A stretch of 64,000 nucleotides of DNA, from positions 2,742,394-2,806,393 of the forward strand of contig OY282377.1 in NCBI GenBank assembly GCA_958295785.1. The letters are read 5' to 3'. The translations under genes were made by a program, and so were the position numbers. A model generated the notes under the pieces. The model made no database searches and was not told the origin of the DNA. It worked only from the letters and a program-made list of their open reading frames with translations. Below are positions 51,846 through 60,638 of the stretch, piece after piece; within the stretch, counting starts at the first letter, position 1; every line of letters begins with the position of its first letter. Origin of the DNA: an uncultured Latescibacterota bacterium. Lineage in GTDB: Bacteria; Latescibacterota; UBA2968.

Positions 51846-54800
51846 ATGAACCGTTTCGCTATCCCAACCAAACTGACCACCTGCATTTTCGCGTTGCTCT
51901 GCCTCGCGTCTGTCGGGTGGGCTTCGCCGCAACCATCCGCAGAGGACAATGTGCATTTTTGCCAAGTTCTCGATTACGAAGACATGCGCGCACGCGATAG
52001 CCTCTACGCCGCACGCAAGCAGGCACTTAACCTGAACGTTGGCGAACCTCGCACGGTGCGGATGATCTACTTCTTGCCCAGTGACCGGCCGTTTCGCCAA
52101 GAAGTGGTCGATTCGATGAAAACGACGATCCGTCAGATTCAGACTTTTTTCCGCGAGCAGATGCGCGCAAATGGATACGGGGGCATGACCTTCCGCTTTG
52201 AAACCGACGCAGGGGGCAACCCGATGGTTCATCGCGTAGATGGTCAATACTCCGATAGCCACTATCTTGACCACACATCTAACACTGTACTTGACGAGGT
52301 TGGACAGGCGTTTGATCGCTCGGCGAACGTCTATCTCATCGTCGTTGACAATAGTATAAATACAATTGGTACTAGTGATGGCAGGCAGGCGGGAGGAGTG
52401 GGCTATGGCGGTAGAAATAGTGGCTTTGCGTTGGTTCCTGGCGGATTTAACTTTTTTACAGCCGCGCATGAACTTGGACATGCCTTTGGCTTGTGGCACG
52501 ATTTCAACAGTAGTGAGTATATTATGTCGTATGGTGGTAGGACAAGGGATCTGTTATCGGCATGTCATGCCGAATTTTTGGCCGTGCATCCCTACTTCAA
52601 TCCCTCTATACCAGATGGAGATACACCGCCGCCAACAATCGAACTCATTTCATCGCCTCTATATCCAGCAGGCTCAAAAAACGTTTCTGTCCAACTCAGA
52701 GTTAGCGACCCAGATGGACTTCACCAAGTGACCCTATTCGTTAGCACAAGAGAACCACACTTCGCCGCCGGAAGTCTTGAAGTGAAGGCGTGTCGGGGAT
52801 TGAATGGCGAAAGAGAGGCTGTGGTTCAATTCGATTATGATGGCGTTATTCCATCTAGTTCTGACCCTCATGGTACGGGCACAAGCCTTTCTAATCCTCC
52901 TGTGCATAACCTTTATATCTATGCAGTTGATACTGGCGGAAATGTTAGTTCAGGGCGGGATGGGTATTTTCCCCTGTGGAACACTGAAAATGAACGCAAT
53001 GTTATCGCCACACTTGAGGGGCATTCGTCTGATGTCAGTTCAGTTTCGTTTTCTCCCGATGGCAGAATCCTCGCATCAGCGTCTTATGATAGCACGGTCA
53101 AACTGTGGGATGTGGCAACGAGACGAAACATCGCCACGCTTGAAGGGCATACAGGTTGGGTCGAATCAGTATCGTTTTCGCCCAATGGTTCAACCCTCGC
53201 ATCAGGGTCATGGGATGGCACGGTCAAACTGTGGGATGTGGCAACGAGACAAAACTTCGCCACGCTTGAAGGGCATAGGCATTGGGTCAATTTAGTTGCG
53301 TTTTCGCCCGATGGTAGCACCCTCGCTTCGGCGGCAGCTAAAACGATCAAGCTGTGGGATGTATCAACGAGACAAAACTTCGCCACGCTTACGGGGCCGA
53401 ATCGGGTCTTTTCAGTTTCGTTTTCTCCCGATAGCAACACCCTCGCATCAGCGTCTTATGATAACACGGTCAAGCTGTGGGATGTGGCAACGAGACAAAA
53501 CATCGCCACGCTTGAAGGGCATTGGCATTGGGTCAATTCAGTTTCGTTTTCGCCCGATGGTTCAACGCTCGCTTCAGGGTCAAGTGATCGCACGGTCAAG
53601 CTGTGGGATGTGGCAACGAGACAAAACATCGCCACGCTTGAAGGGCATAAGTATGGGGTCAGATTAGTTTCGTTTTCGCCCGATGGCAGAACCCTCGCAT
53701 CAGGGTCATGGGATAAAACGATCAAGCTGTGGGATGTGGCAACAAGGCGCAATATTGAGACCCTTTACAGTAGGGGTGAGATCACTTCCCTGGCATTTTC
53801 ACCCGACGGTAAGATTCTCGCACCCGGATCAAAGAAAACCTCCAATGACAATGGCCAGGTGGTACTGTGGGATATGCAGGCAATCCTGCCATCGCAACCT
53901 CAAGCCTTGGTGAAAATCTCAGGCGATAACCAGCAAGGCGTGTCAGGTGAAGCACTGATGAACCCGTTTGTCGTTGAAGTGAGGGATAAAAACGGTGTTG
54001 GGCTCGCTGGTTTTCCGGTTAGATTTACCGTCACCGCAGGCGATGGAAAACTCAGCGGGCGGTTCAGTGTTGAGAACGCAACAACCGATGCCAATGGCAG
54101 GGCGCAAAGCACATTGACGCTTGGAGACTATTCGGGCACAAACACTGTTGAGGCATCTTTCGCTGGCCGTAAGGTGGCCTTCAACGCCGTGGGGGTTGGA
54201 ATGCCTACGCCGCCGATTGGGAGCGATTATCAGACATGGCATTTACCCGAAGGGGCAATCGCTCGCTTGGGAAAAGGAAGGATTAATGAAGTCGCGTTTT
54301 CGCCTGATGGTTCACTTCTCGCTGTGGCAAGTAGCATTGGCATTTGGCTTTATGACGCGGCGACCTCTCGTGAACTCGCGCTACTCCTTGGGCATACGAG
54401 TGAGGTCACTTCAGTTTCGTTTTCGCCCGATGGTTCAACGCTCGCTTCAGGGTCAGCGGATGGCACGGTCAAGTTGTGGGATGTGGCAACGAGACGGAAC
54501 ATCGCCACGCTCAGGGGGCATAGGAATAATGTCACTTCAGTTTCGTTTTCGCCCGATGGCAGCACCCTCGCATCAGGGGCAAGATATGGCACGGTCAAGT
54601 TGTGGGATGTGGCAACGAGACGGAACATCGCCACGCTTGAGGCGCATACGAGTACGAGGGGGGGGGTCTTGTCAGTTTCGTTTTCGCCCGATGGTTCAAC
54701 GCTCGCTTCAGGGTCTCATGATGACACGGTCGTCAAGTTGTGGGATGTGGCAACGAGACGGAACATCGCCACGCTCGAGGGGCATAGGAATAATGTCACT

Positions 54801-56648
54801 TCAGTTTCGTTTTCGCCCGATGGCAGCACCCTCGCATCAGGGGCAAGATATGGCACGGTCAAGTTGTGGGATGTGGCAACGAGACGGAACATCGCCACGC
54901 TCGAGGGGCATAGGAATAATGTCACTTCAGTTTCGTTTTCGCCCGATGGTTCAACGCTCGCTTCAGGGTCTCATGATGACACGGTCAAGTTGTGGGATAT
55001 GGCAACGAGACAGAACATCGCCACGCTTGAGGGGCATACGAGTGAGGTCTTGTCAGTTTCGTTTTCGCCCGATGGTTCAACGCTTGCATCTGGGTCATGG
55101 GATAACACGGTCAAACTGTGGGATGTGGCAACGAAGAGCTGGAACTTCTTTACACATACAGGGGTCGCCGAAAAAGTTTCGTTTTCGCCCGATGGTAGCA
55201 CCCTCGCATCAGGGTCAAGAAATGGCAGGGTCAAGTTGTGGGATGTGGCAACGAGACGGAACATCGCCACGCTCGAGGGGCATTCGCTTTGGGTCACTTC
55301 AGTTTCGTTTTCGCCCGATGGTTCAACGCTTGCATCTGGGTCAAGAGATAACACGGTCAAGTTGTGGGATGTGGCAACGAGACAGAACATCGCCACGCTT
55401 GAGGCGCATACAAGTTGGATCAATTCAGTTTCGTTTTCGCCCGATGGTAGCACCCTCGCATCAGGGGCAAGATATGGCAGGGTCAAGTTGTGGGATGTGG
55501 CAACGAGACAGAACATCGCCACGCTTGAGGCGCATACAAGTTGGATCAATTCAGTTTCGTTTTCGCCCGATGGTTCAACGCTCGCATCAGGGTCACATCG
55601 AGAGGTCAAGTTGTGGGATATGGCAACGAGACAGAACATCGCCACGCTTACAGGGCATACGAATGATGTCTTTTCAGTTTCGTTTTCGCCCGATGGTTCA
55701 ACGCTTGCATCTGGGGCATCGGATCGCACGGTCAAGTTGTGGGATGTGGCAACGAGACGGAACATCGCCACGCTTACAGGGCATACGAATGATGTCTTTT
55801 CAGTTTCGTTTTCGCCCGATGGTAGCACCCTCGCTTCAGGGTTAAGAAATGGCAGGGTCAAGTTGTGGGATGTGGCAACGAGACGGAACATCGCCACGCT
55901 CGAGGGGCATGGGAATAGTGTCGGTTCAGTTTCGTTTTCTCCCGATGGCAGCACCCTCGCTTCAGGGTCATGGGATGGCGTGGTTCTGCTGTGGGATATG
56001 TCGCCGTATATCACGCCGCTCACCTCCTTTTCACTTTCTCTGGATGGAGATGGCGCAGCGGGCGATCAAGCGGTGACAACGCTCGAGGTTTCGCCCGGGC
56101 CGGTTGCGACCATTCAGGTCTTTGGCAGAGGGATTCGGCAGGCCGACGGTATTTCTGCGCGTTTTGAATACGATTCAGCGCAGGTGGCTTACGAGGACTT
56201 TGACGCGGGTGGTATTCTGCCAAATGCACAGGTGCTTGCCGTGCCTTCAACGAATCCAACGGCTGTCGAGATCAATCTCGTCTCTTTTGGCGGGCAAGCC
56301 ACAGCCGATAGGGGCATGGTGGGCACTCTTCGCTTTCGCAAAATGAGCGCGTTTTCCGGCACAACGCTTCGGTTGGTGCGCGCCGAACTCGGCCGAGGAA
56401 CGCAACGCGAGCGCGTGACGTTTGCCGATACCCACATCACCTTACAACCCGCGGCCGCGGCACTGACGCCCGACTTCAATGGCGATGGCAGAGTTGATTC
56501 TGCCGACTTTGTGTTGTTCACCGCGCAATTCGGATTGCGTCAAGGCGACCCGGGATACGATGCGTGGTACGATCTGGATGGCGATGGCACCATTGGCTTC
56601 GGCGATTTCCTGATATTCGGCCGTGCCTTTGGTCGGGAAGGGTCATAG
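51846..56648 (+). CDS. Secreted metzincin-type metalloprotease with three WD40 propellers, Ig-like, cohesin-like and dockerin-like domains
   Basis: 1600 residues. Signal peptide MNRFAIPTKLTTCIFALLCL. The protease domain has AAHELGHAFGLWHD near residue 200 (HExxHxxGxxH zinc site) and the Met-turn YIMSYGG. An Ig-like domain follows (SSPLYPAGSKNVSVQLRVSD), then seven WD40 repeats (about 385-690), an invasin-like Ig domain (VVEVRDKNGVGLAGFPVRFT), fourteen more WD40 repeats (about 815-1395), a cohesin-like beta domain (TLEVSPGPVATIQVFGRGIR) and a dockerin-like calcium repeat pair (DFNGDGRVDSADFVLF, DLDGDGTIGFGDFLIF). 7+14 repeats would make three seven-bladed propellers. The WD40 units are ~126 bp and nearly identical in DNA. 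ATGAGGACAACC supports the ATG at 51846. Confidence 0.88.
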   Translation: MNRFAIPTKLTTCIFALLCLASVGWASPQPSAEDNVHFCQVLDYEDMRARDSLYAARKQALNLNVGEPRTVRMIYFLPSDRPFRQEVVDSMKTTIRQIQTFFREQMRANGYGGMTFRFETDAGGNPMVHRVDGQYSDSHYLDHTSNTVLDEVGQAFDRSANVYLIVVDNSINTIGTSDGRQAGGVGYGGRNSGFALVPGGFNFFTAAHELGHAFGLWHDFNSSEYIMSYGGRTRDLLSACHAEFLAVHPYFNPSIPDGDTPPPTIELISSPLYPAGSKNVSVQLRVSDPDGLHQVTLFVSTREPHFAAGSLEVKACRGLNGEREAVVQFDYDGVIPSSSDPHGTGTSLSNPPVHNLYIYAVDTGGNVSSGRDGYFPLWNTENERNVIATLEGHSSDVSSVSFSPDGRILASASYDSTVKLWDVATRRNIATLEGHTGWVESVSFSPNGSTLASGSWDGTVKLWDVATRQNFATLEGHRHWVNLVAFSPDGSTLASAAAKTIKLWDVSTRQNFATLTGPNRVFSVSFSPDSNTLASASYDNTVKLWDVATRQNIATLEGHWHWVNSVSFSPDGSTLASGSSDRTVKLWDVATRQNIATLEGHKYGVRLVSFSPDGRTLASGSWDKTIKLWDVATRRNIETLYSRGEITSLAFSPDGKILAPGSKKTSNDNGQVVLWDMQAILPSQPQALVKISGDNQQGVSGEALMNPFVVEVRDKNGVGLAGFPVRFTVTAGDGKLSGRFSVENATTDANGRAQSTLTLGDYSGTNTVEASFAGRKVAFNAVGVGMPTPPIGSDYQTWHLPEGAIARLGKGRINEVAFSPDGSLLAVASSIGIWLYDAATSRELALLLGHTSEVTSVSFSPDGSTLASGSADGTVKLWDVATRRNIATLRGHRNNVTSVSFSPDGSTLASGARYGTVKLWDVATRRNIATLEAHTSTRGGVLSVSFSPDGSTLASGSHDDTVVKLWDVATRRNIATLEGHRNNVTSVSFSPDGSTLASGARYGTVKLWDVATRRNIATLEGHRNNVTSVSFSPDGSTLASGSHDDTVKLWDMATRQNIATLEGHTSEVLSVSFSPDGSTLASGSWDNTVKLWDVATKSWNFFTHTGVAEKVSFSPDGSTLASGSRNGRVKLWDVATRRNIATLEGHSLWVTSVSFSPDGSTLASGSRDNTVKLWDVATRQNIATLEAHTSWINSVSFSPDGSTLASGARYGRVKLWDVATRQNIATLEAHTSWINSVSFSPDGSTLASGSHREVKLWDMATRQNIATLTGHTNDVFSVSFSPDGSTLASGASDRTVKLWDVATRRNIATLTGHTNDVFSVSFSPDGSTLASGLRNGRVKLWDVATRRNIATLEGHGNSVGSVSFSPDGSTLASGSWDGVVLLWDMSPYITPLTSFSLSLDGDGAAGDQAVTTLEVSPGPVATIQVFGRGIRQADGISARFEYDSAQVAYEDFDAGGILPNAQVLAVPSTNPTAVEINLVSFGGQATADRGMVGTLRFRKMSAFSGTTLRLVRAELGRGTQRERVTFADTHITLQPAAAALTPDFNGDGRVDSADFVLFTAQFGLRQGDPGYDAWYDLDGDGTIGFGDFLIFGRAFGREGS

Positions 56649-56835
56649 CCGCGCCACCGGACACGCGATAGCCTCTACGCTGCACGCGATAAAAAGCGAT
56701 TTGTTGACGCTCTTTTGGCGTTGAATATATTGTTTTGAAGCACTCTGCGCTGGTGGTCAAAAAAAAATTGACGACCGCCTCCTTACAGCACGCTGAGGCA
56801 CGCTATCCAAAGGAGAAAGCCCTTGTTTAATCTTA
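56649..56835. other. Tail region with a short copy of the protease-gene start
   Basis: CGCGATAGCCTCTACGCTGC followed by ACGC at about 56664-56688 repeats bases near 51993-52016 inside the protease gene (there RDSLYAAR). It is followed by an open stretch reading KKRFVDALLALNILF and a stop. It may be a fragment of a duplicated gene. No complete gene is seen. Confidence 0.35.
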
Positions 56836-56947
56836 GAAGCCCTAACCTAAAAAAATCAAGCGTCTGAAACAGATGAGAGAACAGCCGCAGGAACGCCTCA
56901 AAGCCGGCCTCTCACAAATCCAGGTCAACCCTTTTTGTTAGGGATTC
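56836..56947 (+). mobile_element. 112-bp MITE, copy 3
   Basis: GAAGCCCTAACC ... GTTAGGGATTC, flanked by TTA on both sides (possible 3-bp duplication). It lies directly against the left end of repeat L3. Confidence 0.75.
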
Positions 56948-57122
56948 TTATACCAATTTGATTTTTATTTGTCCGTATCCTGCCTCCCATCAGGGAGGAA
57001 TGAGGAACAGGCGTTCCGTAGAGATCATACGTTGCTCGTCTCAAGCGTTTGGTTTTGTCTCCACGTTGGTTGCCTTCGATGCCTTCGGCGACCTACTTTT
57101 TTTAACAGCAAAAAAAGTAGGC

Positions 57123-57150
57123 GAGCGGGGTACAACTGCCTTAGCAGTTC
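57123..57150 (+). repeat. 28-bp miniature insert inside repeat L3
   Basis: GAGCGGGGTACAACTGCC followed by TTAGCAGTTC, containing the small palindrome AACTGCCTTAGCAGTT. Copies L1, L2 and L4 lack it at the same place, so it was added cleanly. Related inserts are at 51307-51336 and, diverged, 13432-13459. Confidence 0.6.
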
Positions 57151-57408
57151 AAAAATGCCGCTCTCAAACGCCGAGAGGCTTGCACAGCGCAAATCGCTTT
57201 TGTAACAGTACGACATGCGCTGGCCTGCAAGGTGGGTTGCCTGATGGATGTGGGTTGCGAGACGGCCTTGCGCGCTGTGCGTGATGGCTTTATCCGATGG
57301 TCTTTTGGGATGGCATTTTTGCCATGGCTTCTTTGAATGACTGCGTAAGGTCAAGGGGATCGCTTGCTGGCAACATAGCGCATCACATGAGGACAACAGC
57401 TATTCAAT

Positions 57409-58500
57409 TAGGACTTACGCATGCTGAGTTAAAAAAGGGTGCAATTCCGTAAAATTTATCACTTTGAGGAGGTGTCAATGCGCCAACCGACGCGTTTGGA
57501 TGACTGTCAGTATCTGCTTAGCAGTCCCCTCAACTATACCCTGACCCATTTCGCCGACCATAGCGAAGGGTTCAGTCATGATAGGATCAACCGCTATCTC
57601 GCCGGTGAGCGTATCCCGCCCCGCTTGGTGTGGGAACACGTCAAAGACCACATCGCGTTGACGCCTGAAGGCTATGTGATCTTTGATGACACGGTTTTAG
57701 ACAAGCGACACGCACGCAAGATCGCGTGAGTGCGCCGTCAATATAGCGGCAACGCCCAAGGCGTCATCAACGGCATCGGGGTGGTCACATGTGTCTATGT
57801 CAATCCGCAAGAGGATCGGTTCTGGCTGATTGACTATCGGATTTATGACCCGCAAGGCGATGGCAAAACCAAATGGGATCATCTCAAGGACATGCTCTCT
57901 GGGTTGGTCTATCAGAAGCGCCTTCCTTTTACCGGGGTCTTGATGGACAGTGGGTATGCGACTAAAACGGTCATGCGACACATAGAGCAGATGCAAAAAA
58001 CCTATTATTGTCCCCTCAAGACGAACCGGCGCGTGGACGATTCGGCAGGCACAACCCCCTACCAGCGCGTAGATAGCTTAACTTGGACGAAAGCGCAACG
58101 CAAACAAGGCAAGTCAATTAAAATCAGAGGGTTCCCCAAAGACCACAAAGTGAAATTATTCCGGGTGGCGTCTGCTGCCAGACGCACGGCGTATGTCGTG
58201 ACGAACGACCATGCTCAAAACGATTCTTCAGGGGTACAACAGGTGTGTCACCAAAGATGGAAAATTGAGCAATTTCACCGCGAAGTCAAACAGGTGACCG
58301 GGCTTGAAAAGTGTCAATGCCGGTTGGCACGCATTGTACGAAATCATATTGGGTGTGCGATGTTAGTTTGGATAAGACTCGAGCAGGTGGCCTATCAAAC
58401 AGGACAAACCATTTATCAAGTCAAATACCGGGGGGTGGCTGACTTCTTGAGACAACAACTCAAAGTGCCTCATATTCCAATGGGGATTGCGTAAGTCCTA
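57409..58500 (+). mobile_element. IS701-family element, copy D
   Basis: 1092 bp with TAGGACTTACGCA ends and a perfect 5-bp duplication TCAAT (57404-57408 and 58501-58505). It is inserted in the right end of repeat L3. Confidence 0.92.
57478..58494 (+). pseudogene. IS701 transposase, copy D, one nonsense codon
   Basis: Open from MRQPTRLDDCQYLLSS to IPMGIA except for TGA at 57727-57729, the same Leu-to-stop change as in copy A (ATCGCGTGAGTGCG versus ATCGCGTTAGTGCG). It also has scattered substitutions (DRINRYLAGERIPPR, SGYATK for SWYATK). The two half frames are otherwise intact. Confidence 0.85.
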
Positions 58501-58577
58501 TCAATTTGGTATTACGTTGTGCTTGCGCGTGCCGGCTTTCGCCGGACTGACCACTGACCACTAACCGGAGTATCATA

Positions 58578-60539
58578 ATGGATCCTCGATGGCAAAACCT
58601 GCCGCATACCCATACCGAATTTGCGCCCAAAACATATCCCAATCGCGAGGCGTGGGAAAGGGAACGGGCGCGGTTGCGAAAGCAAATTCTGTTCGCTGCC
58701 GGGCTTTGGCCCATGCCCGAAAAGCCCCCGCTCGAGATTCGGATTTTTGACCGCATCGAGCGCGATGGGTACACGATTGAGAAAGCCTATTTCCAAAGCC
58801 TGCCCAATTTCTACGTGGGCGGTAGCCTCTTTCGCCCGGTGGATCCACAGCCCAACAGCCATCCCGGCATCTTGAGTCCGCACGGGCATGCCAAACTCGG
58901 GCGCCTGCAACACGGGGACACATCCTATCCCGCACGCGGCATTACCTTTGCCCGCATGGGATGCACGGCGTTTATGTGGGATATGGTCGATTACAACGAC
59001 AGCGCACGGCATCTGTCTGGGGCGTATCAAGCAGAGACCTACGGCGTCGTTCACCGTGCGCCGTGGGCGCACGAGCAAGACGAGCGCATGCTGTGGAACA
59101 TCGGTCTTTTGGGGTTTCAACTGTGGAACAGCATCCGCGCCCTCGACTTCCTCTGCGAATTGCCCGAAGTCGATACCAACCGCTTGGGTTGCACGGGCGA
59201 ATCCGGCGGTGGCACGCAAACGTATAATCTCTATGCGGTTGACGACCGGTTGCATGTGACCGCGCCCGTGTGCATGGTCTCGGCCTTTATGCAAGGGGGG
59301 TGTGTTTGCGAAAACGCGCCCTTGTTGCGGGTCGATACGCACAATGTCGATATCGGCGCGATGTTTGCACCCAAGCCGCTCCTGTTGGTCAGTTCGGCGC
59401 AGGATTGGACGCAACACACGCCCGATGTGGAATATCCCGCGATCAAGCGCGTCTATGATCTTTATGACGCGGGGGATTGCGTTTCGCAAATCCAAATAGA
59501 CGCGCCGCACGGGTACAATCTCGACATGCGCGAAGCCGTGTATCGCTGGTTCGCCAAGTGGCTCGGCTTGCCTTTTGGCGACGATTTTGTCGAACCGGCA
59601 TTTGAAGTTGAGGAACACAAAGACATGCTCGCGTTTTTCGATGGCTTGCCCGATGGCGCGATCGCGCAACACGAAGACCTGATCGGCGCGTGCATCGCAG
59701 CGTCCAAATCCGCGTTGGAAACCCATCGGCCCGATACGTCTGACGCTTTGGCGAAAAATCGGCGCGTGCTCGGCGAGGCATTGCGCGTCGCGGTTGGGTA
59801 TGACGACAGCGCGGTGACATACAAAGGCAGTGCCAAAACGCGATTCGCAGATATGCCCTGCGAAGCCGGAACCCTGATCGGCATTCGCCGCGGTGTGCGC
59901 GTGCCCGTTCGCACCTTTGTTCCCAACGCGCCCTCGGGCGCATCCGCGCTGTTGCTTCACCCGCACGGCATGAACGCGCTGTATTCGCCCGTGATTCGCG
60001 CCTTGCTCGACCAGGGGCAGACGGTTTATGCGATTGATCTGTTTGGTGTGGGTCGCAATGTCGGGGAGGAGAATCCGGAGGAGCCACGCGGTAGCAGTCC
60101 GTTTTTCAATACGTTTAACCGAACGGACGATGCCGAGCGCGTGTATGATATTTTGCTGACTTTGCGCCATATTGTTAGCGGCCCCCTGAATATCGTGGGC
60201 TTTGGACGAGCCGGGCTTTGTGCGTTGATCGCGGGCGCGATTTCAGAACGCACGGATTTGCAACTCGCGGCCGATGTGTGTGCATTTGACACGGGGCGAG
60301 AGGACGACTATCTCTATCGCTTGCCCATTCCCGGCATTCTCAAGGCCGGCGGGTTGCCCAATGCCGCCGCACTGGTCGCGCCGAACAATTTGCTGTTGCA
60401 CAATGCTGGCGATGCGTTTGACACGTCTTGGGCCGAAGCCGCGTACGCGCGCCATCCCGAAGCCACGCTGACCATCCAAAGCGAGCGTGTGAAAAACGAC
60501 GAGTTGATCGATTTCTTGTTCAATGCGTGCTCAATTTGA
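58578..60539 (+). CDS. Two-domain alpha/beta-hydrolase (acetylxylan esterase / dienelactone hydrolase-like)
   Basis: 653 residues. The first hydrolase domain (about 60-345) has GVLSPHGHAKLGR-type oxyanion region (GILSPHGHAKLGRLQ), nucleophile elbow RLGCTGESGGGTQTYNL (Ser near 214), LLLVSSAQDWT (Asp) and DAPHGYNLDMREAVYRW (His). A second hydrolase-like domain (about 450-650) has SALLLHPHGMNALYSPVI and NIVGFGRAGLCALIAGAI, where the elbow has Arg in place of Ser, so it appears inactive. No signal peptide is seen. Proteins of this design in Planctomycetes-like genomes are poorly studied; an ester substrate of a carbohydrate is likely. ACCGGAG precedes the ATG. Confidence 0.75.
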   Translation: MDPRWQNLPHTHTEFAPKTYPNREAWERERARLRKQILFAAGLWPMPEKPPLEIRIFDRIERDGYTIEKAYFQSLPNFYVGGSLFRPVDPQPNSHPGILSPHGHAKLGRLQHGDTSYPARGITFARMGCTAFMWDMVDYNDSARHLSGAYQAETYGVVHRAPWAHEQDERMLWNIGLLGFQLWNSIRALDFLCELPEVDTNRLGCTGESGGGTQTYNLYAVDDRLHVTAPVCMVSAFMQGGCVCENAPLLRVDTHNVDIGAMFAPKPLLLVSSAQDWTQHTPDVEYPAIKRVYDLYDAGDCVSQIQIDAPHGYNLDMREAVYRWFAKWLGLPFGDDFVEPAFEVEEHKDMLAFFDGLPDGAIAQHEDLIGACIAASKSALETHRPDTSDALAKNRRVLGEALRVAVGYDDSAVTYKGSAKTRFADMPCEAGTLIGIRRGVRVPVRTFVPNAPSGASALLLHPHGMNALYSPVIRALLDQGQTVYAIDLFGVGRNVGEENPEEPRGSSPFFNTFNRTDDAERVYDILLTLRHIVSGPLNIVGFGRAGLCALIAGAISERTDLQLAADVCAFDTGREDDYLYRLPIPGILKAGGLPNAAALVAPNNLLLHNAGDAFDTSWAEAAYARHPEATLTIQSERVKNDELIDFLFNACSI

Positions 60540-60638
60540 ATACCTACCTCAGCACTTGACAAATGCGCTGAGGCGCGCTTTACTATTTCACTACAATCAC
60601 TCGTGTTTTACAGCGTAAAATCATCAGGAGTATAGAGA

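Larger units (their letters stand above)
56948..58513 (+). repeat. ~460-bp inverted-repeat element, copy L3, split by IS701 copy D
   Basis: The left end TTATACCAATTTGATTTTTA is at 56948; the body runs to 57408 and the right end TCAATTTGGTATTA continues at 58501-58513 after the IS. The central hairpin at 57092-57121 is CCTACTTTTTTT / AAAAAAAGTAGG. The GCGTTGGCTACGCC section present in other copies is deleted. A 28-bp miniature insert (57123-57150) separates the hairpin from AAAAATGCCGCTCTC. Confidence 0.75.

Noticed and set aside
53000-56000. Regular direct repeats considered as a CRISPR array
   Set aside because: Unit length ~126 bp, fully coding and in frame as WD40 repeats; no spacer-like unique segments and no cas genes. 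No CRISPR array was found anywhere in the window.
54121-56023. Long open frames of 350-570 codons on other frames and the opposite strand of the WD40 region
   Set aside because: They arise because the ~126-bp repeats lack stops in several frames; their translations are low-complexity copies of one unit. The WD40 frame has the signal peptide, protease and dockerin in continuity.
34529-58494. Stop-codon reassignment suggested by several in-frame stops
   Set aside because: TAG and TGA replace Leu, Tyr and Ser codons in the IS701 copies compared with the intact copy, so no consistent amino acid fits; normal genes here end in TAA, TAG and TGA.
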